Positions 43,373 to 55,200 of a stretch of DNA of 64,000 nt are shown piece after piece. The stretch is taken from NCBI GenBank assembly GCA_001600495.1, contig BCKE01000011.1:502570-566569 (forward strand), given 5' to 3'. The position numbers were made by a program, and so were the translations under genes. This DNA is from Pilasporangium apinafurcum. Lineage: Eukaryota; Oomycota; Peronosporomycetes; Pythiales; Pythiaceae. Each line of letters begins with the position of its first letter. Within the stretch, counting starts at the first letter, position 1. The notes beneath the pieces were generated by a model. That model saw only the letters and a list, made by a program, of their open reading frames with translations, was not told where the DNA came from and did no database searches.

Positions 43373-45212
43373 ATGCCGCCGCGTGGACAAATGACGCGGT
43401 GCTTGGTTGCGCACGTACGCGCGTGGCTGTTGTTTTGCATGGTGATCATATGCATTTACCTTCCGTATGAGGTCTCGGCCGAGTATAGCTCAAAGGACGC
43501 TGTAGTGATTCTCACGGACAAGAATTTTGAGAAAGAAGTGTTGAATAGTCCAGATTATTGGCTTGTGGAGTTCTATGCACCATGGTAAACTGTGGTGGTT
43601 AAGTCTATCATGCAACATTCTGCCAGCTATAATAACGCATTTTATGTTTTTGTGCGTATGATGGAAGGTGTGGTCACTGCCAGAAATTGGAACCGTCGTA
43701 TAAGGCTGCCGCGAAGAAGTTGAAGAAATTTGTAAGTCTGCAGGATCCACTGCTCTTCGACAAAGATGTGCTGACGACTTTATATTCACCTACACTCCGT
43801 TTATCCCGTATTAAAGGCGCGACTTGGCGTTGTTGATGCAACGGTTCATAAAAATTTGGCACAGAAATATGGTATCCAAGGCTTCCCAACGATTAAAGGT
43901 ACCACTGACGTCAGTCCGAACATGTCCTTGCATGTGATATATAACGTTGGCCATTGTTTTTTTCTAGAATTTGGATCCAAAAAGAAGAATCCATCAGATT
44001 ACCACGGTGGACGATCAACGGAAGCGATCGTAAGCTACGTCCTGAACTCCAAGGAAGCAAAAAAACTTGGTGTGAGCAGCAGTTCCGTCACCACCCTCAA
44101 GTTTGATAAGGTGCACACATTTTTAACGTTTGATGAGAAGCTCCCATCTGCCATCTTCTTTGGTAGTCCGAAGAAAGCTAACGAAAAGAAGAAAACGAAT
44201 AGCAGGGTAAGACTCCGTATATCTACGTATGCTCGGCATACTGTTATGACTAAGTGATTCTGCTTATTTCATATGAAAATGTTTAATATGCAGGCACCAT
44301 CATGGCTAAATGATGTCGCCGAAAAATTTAGGAAAGGCAAAAAGAAGAAGAAACCAACGGTCCAAATCGCATTTGTTCCTGGTCATGATACTAAGATTTC
44401 GAGTCATTTCGGTATCAAAGGTAGATCGAAAATGAGAGCGGATTACTAATCAATGACTCGAGGAGATTAATCTCAAATGTCATGAACTTTATGTTGTAGA
44501 GGAAAATCTGCCAACAGTTGTGTTTGTGCATCCCTCGAGCATGAAATATTCGATTTTCGATGGTAACGCATTGGACGTAGCCTCTTCCATCGATTTCATC
44601 TCGAAGTCGTTGCAGTTGGATGAAACCCAAATGGAAAAGCTTCACAGCATTCCATTATTCCCTGCCCCGGAAACTCCAAGAAAACAACCAAAATATGAGC
44701 TATCGCGGTTGACAGGAGATCACATCCGTGATTGTCTCAAAAAGCGCGGCAAGATGTGCGTCATCGTGACGAATTCTGATGCTTTTAATACTCGCGATGG
44801 CATGACCAAAGACGAAAGCGTGGGCAAATTTCTTGCAAAGAAATACCGCCGCGATCCATTCAAGTTTTTCTGGAGTGAGGTGGAAGATGGAGCTTTTAAA
44901 GCGCTCACCAGCTTTATTGGTGAAACTGATATCGACGTCATCGTGCTCAAGCCTGGAAGGAAAGCAAAATACTCGAGTAGGTTATCTGTCTCCACTATGT
45001 AATCTATCTTTTACTAACTGAGCTATTTTGCTGTTTGTTCGGTAGCTCTTGCTGGAGTCGAAAGTACGAGTCAGATTGTGGGGTTTCTAGACAAAATCGT
45101 GGATGGATCAAGTAGCTTCCAGCATCCAAAGGGGGAAATAGCCGACTTGGAAGCGACGCTCAGTGGTGCGAATGGGATTAAAATTGACTTTGGTGCGAAA
45201 GAAGACCTATAA
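43373..45212 (+). CDS. ER protein disulfide isomerase with one active thioredoxin domain
   Basis: Seven exons: 43373-43584, 43668-43731, 43817-43898, 43968-44206, 44294-44420, 44500-44976 and 45046-45212, with frame kept at each junction (455 residues). A signal sequence (~1-36) precedes a thioredoxin domain with [16 protein letters not shown] and the cis-Pro segment GFPTIK. The CGHC exon junction splits the Trp codon. A second thioredoxin-like region (~150-270, [10 protein letters not shown]...[10 protein letters not shown]) has no active cysteines. The tail is AKEDL, close to KDEL, so ER retention is expected. Domain order resembles PDIA6/MPD1-type proteins. It assists disulfide formation of secreted proteins. 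Exon boundaries were read by eye. Confidence 0.85.
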
Positions 45213-45854
45213 AAGAAATGTCTACACGCTTGTTATAAATAAGACCATATCTCGCTTCAATCCGATGCGTAGCTTTGACACATGTTTATCCATGGCAAAT
45301 CTGTCCAACTCACATTACTCCAATTTCAGAATGGTCACTAAGAAAGCGCGAATATCAGAAGCAGCCAAATCTCGCTCAAGCATCCTTTTTGTATAGGCAG
45401 GAAACTACATTTACGATCTCTGCAATACCTGGACAAAAGAGGCGGTTGCAATTAATTTTTCAGGAGTCTCGTATAGTTCATTGTTGTGGGAAGATCACTA
45501 CTGATTGGCTTCCTTTCATTACTGTAGTGAAGCTGGGACTCCCTGTTGTATTTATGTTGCTTTTTTTTGCAATTGAGTTGAGTGTAGTATATGCTTCCTT
45601 GCTCGGTAGTAGTACCAGTGAACATCTTCGCAATTGCGCTAAATGTCATAGTACTTCAGCCATAGATCCATAGCATTTTACACACCGATCACTGTCTTCG
45701 GCAAAATTCAAGCAAGGATCTATGTAGAAGCTTTGTCGATGTTCTAGCACTAGATACATAATGATCAAGAGCGCAATCACACAGTCTATGCGCGTATAAG
45801 CTGCCTATATTTTCTTTCCACTTTACGGCATACCATTGCATACAATCACCATTT
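45213..45854. other. 3' intergenic region between convergent genes
   Basis: Lies between the PDI and eIF2B-gamma genes. I searched its minus strand for a downstream exon with hexapeptide (left-handed beta-helix) repeats that would complete eIF2B-gamma and saw none. No other gene is apparent. Confidence 0.4.
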
Positions 45855-46823
45855 TTACGCTGATATCGAACCCGGACGCGTAATACGAAGCCGTGAGCCA
45901 ACTTCTTCGTCCATTGCCCTGTACGCTGAAGTTGTGTCGGCTCGTTCGCAATAGGCGTTTGTTGGTAAAACATAGCCGAAGCATCGAATAACGTCATTTG
46001 GATCCACTGCCGGAGTTGACAACGAGAGTGACGACGCCAGTCGCTGCGCACACACGGCCTTGTCGCGAATGGATTCCGGAAGCGCCGCAGCGCCACGGAA
46101 CTGTCGACGCACCAAGTGCGGGATGAGATCAGCCTTGATACTAGCGATATATTTCTTCTCCTGTAACAGCTCAATGACCCAGTGCGAGAAAATATAGAAA
46201 TGCGGATCGTACATGTCCGAATGCAGCACGAAATTCGTGCGTCGCTTAAGTAAACTCTTGGAGATATACATGTCTTCATTCATATGGACAGCCTGGGACA
46301 CCAACACGACGCGGTTCTCCTTTTCAACCAGTCCGATGCAATCGATCATGTCCTTGTCACGCCGCGGCTTTGGTTTATCTTTCCCCTTCGCCCCTGCAGC
46401 ATCTTTCTTTTCTGGCTTCAGCACCATCGTGACACTGGCATCATTCATCCTGTGGAAGTCGGCGACATTGTGTACAACCATATCGGTGATCAAATCGCCC
46501 GCAATCACAATGAAATCTTTCTTAATCTTGTCCGCGATCTCACGAAGCGCTTCAGCAGTATCCGTATTTTCCTTAACCTCGCAAATATCAATGTGTATCT
46601 TGCCGACATACTCGCGCTGCACGTAATCCTGGATCTGCGGCAGCATCTGCGCGACCGTGACAACAATCACTTCCGAGAACCCTGACGTCTCCAGCAGATT
46701 CAACTGGTACCAGAGTAGCGGCTTCTCGTTTGCAGGCAGCATCGCCTTTGGAGTATCCGTTGTCAATGGGTACAGGCGAATGCCTCTTCCACCGGCGAGG
46801 ATGATCGCCTGGAAGTCGGCCAT
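45855..46823 (-). CDS. EIF2B3: eIF2B gamma-like protein lacking the beta-helix domain
   Basis: Single exon, 322 residues. The nucleotidyltransferase-like domain is clear: FQAIILAGGRGIRLYPLTT, TPKAMLPANEKPLLWYQLN, a lysine-rich insertion (KKDAAGAKGKDKPKPRRD), CIGLVEKENRVVL and DPHFYIFSHWV. The final segment YVLPTNAYCERADTTSAYRAM matches where eIF2B-gamma leaves this domain. Family members are ~450 residues because a left-handed beta-helix follows, and here the frame ends after ITRPGSISA. eIF2B-gamma/epsilon form the catalytic subcomplex that exchanges GDP on eIF2. Either the gene is truncated, or the beta-helix is on an exon I could not find. The GNAT-free domain also resembles GDP-mannose pyrophosphorylases, but the NAYCERADT segment favours eIF2B-gamma. 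Confidence 0.75.
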   Translation of the reverse strand: MADFQAIILAGGRGIRLYPLTTDTPKAMLPANEKPLLWYQLNLLETSGFSEVIVVTVAQMLPQIQDYVQREYVGKIHIDICEVKENTDTAEALREIADKIKKDFIVIAGDLITDMVVHNVADFHRMNDASVTMVLKPEKKDAAGAKGKDKPKPRRDKDMIDCIGLVEKENRVVLVSQAVHMNEDMYISKSLLKRRTNFVLHSDMYDPHFYIFSHWVIELLQEKKYIASIKADLIPHLVRRQFRGAAALPESIRDKAVCAQRLASSLSLSTPAVDPNDVIRCFGYVLPTNAYCERADTTSAYRAMDEEVGSRLRITRPGSISA

Positions 46824-47573
46824 CGCGGGTCAATCAATTTATTTGGTTGAGCTTCTCAATTCTTCTGTTTCCTCCAATAAAACCATGACGGGTGGATACT
46901 TAGTCTCCATGTGAAATCGAACTTTACCGGCTTGCGAACTTAATGGAGTGTATCTCGATGTTGACGAACCGCCGCAATACAAAGTTGCACTTTATGGCGC
47001 GCGCATTCGTAAGTCGATAAATCAGAAGAAACTAGAAGAAGACGTGAGAGAATGTATTAAAGGCGCGTATTATATTGCCATTGAAAATATCCTTGAGTGT
47101 GCGTGAGCATCCATACTGAACTGCGGAAGCAAACAATGAGCGATTCCGATGAGGTTTGTGAACATCATGCACTACTGTTCGATCTGTTGAATCATATCGA
47201 TGGCTGAGATGGTGCTGTATGTATGACTCTTATAATTTGAAAATTATTATTACCTACAGGAAAAGGTTCTATTGGACGATGAGGTAAGCTTTGTGATGGT
47301 TTTATGCGCGAATAAAGTCGATTTTTACGTACGTGTGATGACGTTGTTGATGTTGCCGTAGAGCATGGATGAAATGTATGAGCTTGAGGATGCGTTAAGA
47401 GTCAGGTGTTTCATTACAGTCTGTCGCATGGAGAGTTTTTGCTATGTATGTTCTAACGTGGCACTGTCTGTGGAATAGTATTGACACGAATGCGTCTCTC
47501 TCACCAACGAAACAAAACGGTAGGAACACATGTAGATAATGTATAAAATTGCAAGTGGCTAATGAACTGTATA
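46824..47573. other. intergenic with possible 5' microexons of IFT46
   Basis: Three plus-strand pieces keep frame with good splice sites: 47136-47153 (MSDSDE), 47260-47283 (EKVLLDDE) and 47362 onward (SMDEMYELEDALR). All three start and end at codon boundaries and are acidic like the N-terminus of the IFT46 frame. They may be the true first exons, spliced into the Ser/Asp-rich region near 47600, but the last junction is ambiguous. The rest is AT-rich. Confidence 0.35.
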
Positions 47574-49194
47574 ATGGCTGAAGGCTCACATCGGTATCCA
47601 AGCGATAGTGAGGGTGACGAGGATGTCAGTAGCAATAGTAGTAGTAAGATGAGTGATATTAGTAGTAGAAGTAGTAGTAGTGATGAGGGTGGCGATGGTT
47701 TCAGTGATCATGTTGACGACCATGGAACAAATGGGAACATAGTCGCCACGCACCCACGCTTTGTTCATACTCACGCTCCCACTGAGGGAAATATGGATGG
47801 AGATGATGCCGAAGATTCTGACGAACCTCCAGAAATTCCAGGAAGCCCCATTGCAGAGCGCATGACAAGAGTCGTTACGGATCACAAAGGAAACGGCGAC
47901 ATCCACATCAATACTTTACTGCAGCAACAACCACAAAGGATACCTCCTACGACGTCAGATATCTTGATTATTCCAGATGAAGACTATGAAGTGAGAGAAT
48001 ATGAACAGCCAAGAGCAGCTGAGTTTCACGACTCCAGTTCGTCCGAATCAGAGAAGGAATATAGTGATGACGACGTTGACCTGCGTAGCAAATCCAAACA
48101 TTTTCAAACTCAAGACTATCGGAAAATAGAGCGGCCGAAAACTGCAGTAAAAGACCTCGAGCAATATCGCGATGCGGTACCGAACGAGTTTTTCCAAGAA
48201 ATGGAAGCTATTGAACTTGCAAAATCTCGATCACCAGAGCAAGTCGGAATTGAGAATCGAAAAACTACAGATGTTGCACAGAGTAAAAGCAGCACAATAT
48301 CACACTCCAAATCGAGCAGCAAGTCTAAGTACGCTGTGTACGTGCCACAAGAAGTTGAAAATTTGTTTCAGGTACGCAGGGACTCTTTTTAAACTGCCTG
48401 GTTTTATTCTCGAACCACCTGATAAGCATCTCCGAATGTTTTCAATAGTTGATCGATGCATACACTCCAGAAGAGGTTGAAATCGGAACTCGGCTGGAAG
48501 CATTTATTCCCGATTGCGTACCTGCGATTGGTTTACCATTCGATGGTATTCAAGTAAGTAGTATTTATTGGTTTATACAGAGAAGATTAATATGGATCTC
48601 ATCGATTTTTTGCAATCAGATCCCACGTCCTGACGGAAAAGAAGATGGGATTGGCACTCTCGTGCTCAGAGAACCTTCTGGAAATTCTAATCTTGCAGAG
48701 CTGGAGCTACTTATGCGCGTTAATTCTGATAGTCAACATAAATCCAGGTTCAAGACGGAGATTGTTCGCAGCATTGAAAATGCGGCACATCGTCCAAAAG
48801 AAATTGACCAGTGGATCGCAAGCGTGGCGAAGGTCGAAAATGCGAAGCCGCTGGCTCAGGTGTTGCATGCCGTACCTTGTGCCTCAACATATTTCTGCGC
48901 TAACTTGGCGACAAATGATTGCTGTAGGTTATTTACAAAAAGCCCATGCCAAGCCTAGAAGTGTTGATGGAATTATGGCCAGAAGAGATGGAGCAAGCAT
49001 TCTCGGCACAAATGATATCCTCCGTACCTATTGCTAGTATGGATGTGAATCTACACGAGCTCATCAAGTTGGTGTGCGTTATACTGGATATCCCTGTATA
49101 CGAAGGCAACTACATCCAGTCGCTGCATGCGTTATTTTCACTTTTTCATGAGATTAAAGCATATGAACACAAAATGACACAGCATCCACAATGA
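47574..49194 (+). CDS. IFT46: intraflagellar transport protein 46
   Basis: IFT46 is a core IFT-B subunit that carries outer dynein arms into cilia, so this organism should make flagellate zoospores. Exons 47574-48371, 48449-48553, 48620-48859 and 48928-49194 give 469 residues. The N-terminal ~200 are acidic and Ser-rich, as usual. The conserved region has the family signature: VPQEVENLFQ, YTPEEVEIGTRLEAFIPDCVPAIG, IPRPDGKEDGIGTLVL, EIDQWIASVAKVENAKPL, IYKKPMPSLEVLMELWPEE, and VCVILDIPVYEGNYIQSLHALFSLF. Exon joins were placed by this alignment. The start at 47574 (MAEGSH) is tentative; see the microexons upstream. Confidence 0.9.
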
Positions 49195-49296
49195 AGCAAC
49201 AATAAATGCAATTGTGGATTCAGACCACGCGCGCTACAGGTGCGTACTTGACCCGAAAGGTATTTACCAACGGCGGGAATGGTGCAACTCGGTTAT

Positions 49297-50039
49297 TTAC
49301 GTAGTGGCGAAGGTTCCCGGCCATGGCTGATCAACACGATCTGGGTTCTTGGTGCGATCCATTTTGTTACATGTTGTGATATCGGCCGAGAAGAACATGG
49401 TCTCCGTCTACAGAAGTGCAAGTTTTTTGTGAGCATACTACAACATCGACGATGGGATGAACTTGGATAGTTTGCTTTACTCACCGTTGGGCATTGAAAA
49501 TTGAGTACATATGGGCATTTTCGCACGACATCTTCACATATAGACAGGCACGTTCGATGTCGTCCACTCGATCCTTCCACACAGGTGGACGCTGAGGATG
49601 TCGAAGATGAAGATTCAGATGTGATGGTAGCAGATGATGACACTGAATTGTACGGGCAAATATCGGAGCGATACTTCGCTTGATCGCCCGCGGCGCTGTT
49701 TATTGTCTCTTGACCGCATTTTTGAAATTTGATGCTGCAAATCCAGTATTTATAGGCATCACGGCAGTCATCGCAAGTGTAAAGACTATACTTCGCGCTG
49801 CATCTGAATCGCTGTAGCATGACGTTGAGATTTTCGTAGTAAAACTTGGCTTTGGCGTCAAAAACCGCTCCATCAATGTCACTTTCGTCAACGACGGCAA
49901 AGTAGTCAACCATGGAACAAAACGACAGGGAGTTCTTTGGGATGTATCGACATATTGGCGTCGCAGGTTCTTCCCCATCACTTGCGAGAACCCTAGAAAA
50001 GCTCGTCAAGATGATAGACAGAAGCACCAAGAGCACCAT
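49297..50039 (-). CDS. secreted cysteine-rich protein, Mid1/NALF-like
   Basis: Exons 50039-49485 and 49407-49297 join at phase 0 for 221 residues. A signal peptide (~1-19, MVLLVLLSIILTSFSRV) leads into a cysteine-rich domain. TCDDCRDAYKYWICSIKFQKC resembles the 'C..C...Y..WLC...F..C' block of the NALCN auxiliary factors FAM155/NALF and fungal Mid1. After a Ser-rich insertion, RTCLSICEDVVRKCPYVLNF matches their 'C..YC..V...CP...' block. The final exon ends with an extracellular TTCNKMD segment. Known members partner with a four-domain cation channel (NALCN, Cch1). A channel partner is therefore inferred, not seen here. Similarity is to motif pattern only. Confidence 0.65.
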
Positions 50040-50305
50040 AATACGCGGATGGACAATTGCAAGTACAGCTAGTATGAGGCGAGTCTAAATATGCTACACC
50101 ATGAAGTAAGAACTTTTAGGATCTAATGAAACTGACGAAATGGCAATGTCCAACCGTCGTGCGTATCTAATTCAGTTCTTTCGGAAAGGGATAGAACAGT
50201 AGGAGTATCATATGAATAAGAAGCCAGTCCATGCATACATTGGATTGGATGTTCCAAGTTCAGGTAAATGGCCAAACCTGATAAACATTCGCGACGGCAA
50301 CCACG

Positions 50306-51139
50306 ATGAAAAGAGCCACAACCATGCCGATTACATCTCGTGAATTCTCGCAGTGCTCTAGTGATTGCAAATATGCGTGTCGATGTGTTCCTAATGATAC
50401 ACCCATTGCCGAGCCGCGTCGAGCACTGACATCGGGCTCGTCGACTCTCACCGACCATCTGCGTGATCCCTCCATCGTGAAAACGGGCTGGCTACACGTT
50501 GCAAGCAATCTCAAGCGTACCTTTAAACAGCGATTTTGTATATTGCAAGGTGTTCGATTCTCCTATTTCCTCAACAACGATCCCGAAGCGAGACCGTTGG
50601 CAACACACGTCGTAGTCGACGTGAAGCGGTTGCACTGCATCAACCGCGCGTTCGTGATTATAGACGCCGAGCGTCGCCAACTGTGGGCGCATGTGGACCA
50701 CGATACTGCAATTTTGGAGAACTGGCTCGCTATCTTCCAATCAGAGCTCGAGTATCATGCTCGAATCATGGATGGCACCTATTTTCTGCGACCGATCATA
50801 AATGCTCAGTTGTCAACAGCAACAAACGATATCCATTCGGCCTTTACTGGATGGTTGATACTGCGAAAACACCTCTTTCGTCTCAAATGGTTATTTTCTG
50901 TCCCACAAAAGTGGTATTTTGTTCTGTCGGGACGACATCTTGCGGCGTTTGAAGTCAATATGGAGGGTCGCTGGGCCGATTTCTATGGCAGGATTGCAAC
51001 GGCAAAGCTCATCCAAGATGGCAAATGGATCCAGATCATACTGGAGAATAAAGGAATGATCGAACTGGCGAGTCGGAAAGAAGGAGGTACCATGAAATGG
51101 TTTCAGCGCATCCAGCAAGTACTTGCTCACAAGGAATAA
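50306..51139 (+). CDS. protein with two PH domains
   Basis: One exon, 277 residues. The first PH domain (~58-150) shows KTGWLHVASNLKRTFKQRFCIL, a strand pair through YFLNNDPEA, and the C-terminal helix NWLAIFQSEL. The second (~180-275) shows TGWLILRKHLFRLKWLFSVPQKWYFVL, then strands through ADFYGRIATAKL and the helix MKWFQRIQQVL. The Lys/Arg between the first strands in both copies could bind phosphoinositides. No other domain is present. It may act as a membrane adaptor; nothing fixes the lipid or partner. The first ~50 residues are Ser/Cys-rich and probably disordered. A Met at 50324 is an alternative start. Confidence 0.75.
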   Translation: MKRATTMPITSREFSQCSSDCKYACRCVPNDTPIAEPRRALTSGSSTLTDHLRDPSIVKTGWLHVASNLKRTFKQRFCILQGVRFSYFLNNDPEARPLATHVVVDVKRLHCINRAFVIIDAERRQLWAHVDHDTAILENWLAIFQSELEYHARIMDGTYFLRPIINAQLSTATNDIHSAFTGWLILRKHLFRLKWLFSVPQKWYFVLSGRHLAAFEVNMEGRWADFYGRIATAKLIQDGKWIQIILENKGMIELASRKEGGTMKWFQRIQQVLAHKE

Positions 51140-52299
51140 CTGCAAATTAGCATGCCCAATACTCGAGTGTAACTTGAGTATCGTCAGACATTTTTCCCTA
51201 CGCTTCTATATGCGTAGGAGATCACCGTAGCTGGAGTTATGCTATGTAGTTGCGTAAATAGAAGAAATCTGTTCCATGAGTTGCTTATTCCTGAATAGCC
51301 ATGATAGCGTGACTGTTCATGTGCAAATGACCATCATTCTGACGTTGAAGTGAATCTTCTTTCGTGTGAACACACAAAAAAAATGTCACGTCTGAAGTCG
51401 GTTCTTAACTGTTACATACCCTTCTCAAAGTATAACCTGGCTTTAGTAAACACGCATATAGAATACAGCCAGATTATGTTGAGTTTAGGAGGTTTCTATG
51501 TCGTTATAGCAAGGATTGAATCCGAAGTTGTGTTCTCTGTATTGAAGTTTATGTCGACAGATGCGAGAACATAGCCAGCCACACCAGCAACAAGAAAAAA
51601 AAAGCACCAAGCATAGAAGCCGAATCGACACGAAGAAAGCCGCTTTCGCTTATTCTTTTTCTTCTTCAACTCGACAATCCGACTACACGATAATCCATAA
51701 CCCAACCAAACTAACCACAGTAGAACGTCAGATCTAAAATTCCAGACAGTCTCCTATTTAAAGCAAATTGTTTAAAACAGTGTTTTCTTCGAAGAAGAAG
51801 CCGAAAAAACCACCCAAAGAAGGAAGAGAAAAAGCGCGAGCCGGCAGACCAAACTTACACGCATACAAGAGGAAGCAACTGAGGCAGTATGTGTACAAGC
51901 CAGAAGCTGCCATTATTATCGATTTGCTGCTATATTCACTCTGCTTTGTCGTTTGTATCGCTGTGATGTATAGGTACGGTCGCTTTCTGTTATCTCTCGA
52001 CGTGCTGTTTGGCTTCTGGAGGTCATTTTGTTCTTGTCCGGATTCCAGAGGCGATCGATCTCTCTCGCTTTCCGTGTCCGCATTTATTAATATCGTGCGT
52101 GCATTGGTGATCGACTATTTTCTTCTTCATCTTCCGAGGATCTCTGCGGCGTGTCTATCTATTTTTCTTTTATTATTGTGAATTTATTTTATTTTATTTG
52201 GGTAAATTTCCATCCGTGCTGTGGTGAACGAAGAAGAAGAAGAGGCGAAGAAGATAAGAGAGAAAAACAACAACACAGACACATCAATCCAGCTATACC
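51140..52299. other. spacer upstream of ATG2, gene content unclear
   Basis: Two opposed frames each combine a very basic start with a hydrophobic span. One is on the minus strand (51705-51496; KKKKNKRKRLSS, then a span through AGVAGYVLA); the other is on the plus strand (51768-52181; KKKPKKPPKEGREKARAG, then LLLYSLCFVVCIAVMY). Neither matches a family I know. The final 100 bases before ATG2 are purine-rich (GAA/AAG/CAA) and are likely its 5' leader. Confidence 0.35.
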
Positions 52300-55200
52300 A
52301 TGCAGTTCTTCAGACACTTGACCGATCCAGCACTAAAACGACTTTACAAATTCGTGCTCAAGCGCATGATTGGTCGTTTCTTGGCGGCTGACGAATTGGA
52401 TTTGGACCAACTGGATGTCCATTTGCGCGCGGGCAAGCTCGAATTATGTGACTTGCTATTAAATGCAGATGTATTGAATGCTGAAATCTGCGAAGCGAAT
52501 GCGTTGCCGTTCCGTGTGAAGAAAGGGTATTTGGGATCGGTGCGTGTGACGATCTCGTATGCAAACATCATGAGCGAAAGCTGCTTGGTCGAGATTGACG
52601 ATATCGAAGTTGTACTGGTCCCGATCGATGCAGATGAAGAAGAAGATAGCGCGTTTCATCAGGACACAGATCAATCCGGAGCAAAGTCTGCTACACAAAT
52701 GTCAACAACAGGAGCTAAACAAGGTGATTCGGCGCCTATTAAATCCAAATCAGCGACAACAGCCACAACGAAGGAACCTGTGAATGAAATATCACAAGAA
52801 GGACTCGATTTTGTCGCCAGTTGGATTGACCAAGTCACGTCGAAAATCAAAGTGACGCTGTCGAATATTTGTCTTCGCCTGGAAACAGGTGATAAGCATC
52901 GCACAGATCGGAATGCGTCGCTGCTCTGCAAATTGGAGTGGGCACAGTTTACGGATGAATCTGCAGTCGAAGTGCAAAGCGTGTATGGCCGCGCCAATTT
53001 AGATCATTCATCTGGAATGTTTGGCTCGCAGACGGCAGGAGGAGGCATGAGCTCTATCGCAGCAAGTTCACTGTTTGGCATCTCACAGAAAGGTATTAAG
53101 TTTCGCGGGATTAGCATGGAGTTAGAGCTTGGATGCGATGAAGAAATCAAGCAGGATACAGGCGATGAGGGCAGTGATATGATCCTCCACCCTATCCTTG
53201 CAAGTGATCCGACAAGACAGTGCTATGTCCAAGTGAAAATGTCCCATTATGAAATGATCGAAGCACCGATGTTGGATGCTGACGTGTTTTTACACTCCAT
53301 TCGAGTTGTGCTCCAACCTCAGCATTTTCCAGAGTTAGGTGGGTTGATTGATGCATTCTCAGCAGAGCCGCATAACAAGATACATCGTGCGGATGGTCGT
53401 ATCACAGCCGCATCTATGTATTTGTCGGTTTGTGATACCAAACCGACGTGGCTCAATGAAGATAATACCGATGACGACGGAACTATTGAGGGAGGCGCAT
53501 TGAGTTTATCATATAAAGAATTCCAGCGAATCGAGCAGTTGTTAATGCAGTATCGCCAGACGCATGAGGAATTAAGAAACGTGCAACGACAGACTCTACA
53601 ACAATCAGCTGCACAGGCGCCTGATGAATCGAACTTGGCAATGTCAAGAGCATTTTCAATGGCAGAAAGTGTGGACAGCGTAGGCCTCTCTGACTTGGAT
53701 GATGAGGAAAGCTTTTTTGACTGCGATACTGGCAGCAGCATGGTCGCCGATAGCAATCACTATGGTTCTAATTTGATGAGTCAATCCATCTACGCATCAG
53801 CCATCTATGACCATGGGGACAGTGACGCTGAAAGCAATGCAGATGCGCGAAGTATTGGATCTAGATCGACAACTGCCGCTCAAAGTAGAGCATCTAGACA
53901 AGTTCGTCATCGTGTAAAAGTGCATTTGTTAGAATGCGATTTGGTGTTGTTATATGACGATATTCCCGATGAAGAGTATAATGATGGAGCAGATGATGGG
54001 GATAGAGAAGTGCAATCCAAGTCTGTGTCTTTGCCCTCGACAGATGGTCAAGAACGATTGGAAATTGCGTGCAAGGATATTATATGCTCATGTTTAGTGT
54101 ACCCTCATTATGCGGCTCTGGCGTTGACAATCGGAACCTTTCGTATTGACGAGAAGATGCTCCCACGCATGTCCATGGATGTTGTCGAGGAAGAGAGTGC
54201 ACTCTTGTCAAATTCGATTTTGATGTTTGCAGATACGTCGCCCAGTACGGGAAGAAAAGTGCATTCATCTGCGAATATATCTGCGCAGTTGCGTTTGAAT
54301 TTCAAGCCTGACGAGGAGCAGCAATCAATTGAGTCGCTGTCCCTGCACCTAACTGCTCAACCAATTCTTTTTGAGTGGGATATGCATATATTGGACCGTG
54401 CTCATCGCCTTATGAAACTGTTGGAAGAATCATCGGCAAAGCAAGCTGCATCAAAGTCTACTAGGAATGATATGGTTACTGAGTATCCCAAGCTGCTGGA
54501 GGTGACCACTGAGTGCATCCAAGTCGCACTAAGATTTCCAATGGTGAATAGTGATGTTATTCGATTTGGCAATTCATCCAAGCGTGGGTTATGTGAAGAC
54601 AAGTTGGTAATTACGCTGGATATGGTCACAATTGGCTCGACATCACCACCTACAGGCAGTGAAGTTGACAAAACTGATGACGAACAAGACAACAACTTGA
54701 CCAAGATTCCACTCCCATGGCTATCTGAATTCGATGTTCGGTTCAACAACGCGAAAGTTGTTTTAGTTACACCTGAAAATGGACTCCAGCGATCATCTCG
54801 TCTAAAGGAAACTATTTTGATTACTGCAAAGACTGACGTTGCGGCGATGAAAGATTGTAGGTTGAATCTTCGCCTTCAAAGCCCATCGCGTGACGATATT
54901 CGTACAGCTATTGCAAGCAAACAAAATATGTCACAGGATTCAACACAGCATCCTGATGCGGTATCACCAGGTAGCCCAATGAGTGGAGACGACAACGACG
55001 GTGGCAGAGTGGGTGTGAATGGCTGGAATTTGTCGGCCATCGAACGAGCAGAACGTTTTGAGCGTGCAGCAGCAAATTCATCTCTCTTTGCTTTGGACAT
55101 TTCCATCCCAATCGCCAACGCTAGATTCATGAAGTCTTCGTTGGATCGTTTGATGATACTTTTTGACGCCTTGCTTATGATCAACCCAATCGATGTCAAC

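Noticed and set aside
45689-45860. Minus-strand continuation as the missing eIF2B-gamma C-terminus
   Set aside because: The residues show no hexapeptide repeats and no clear acceptor with matching phase.
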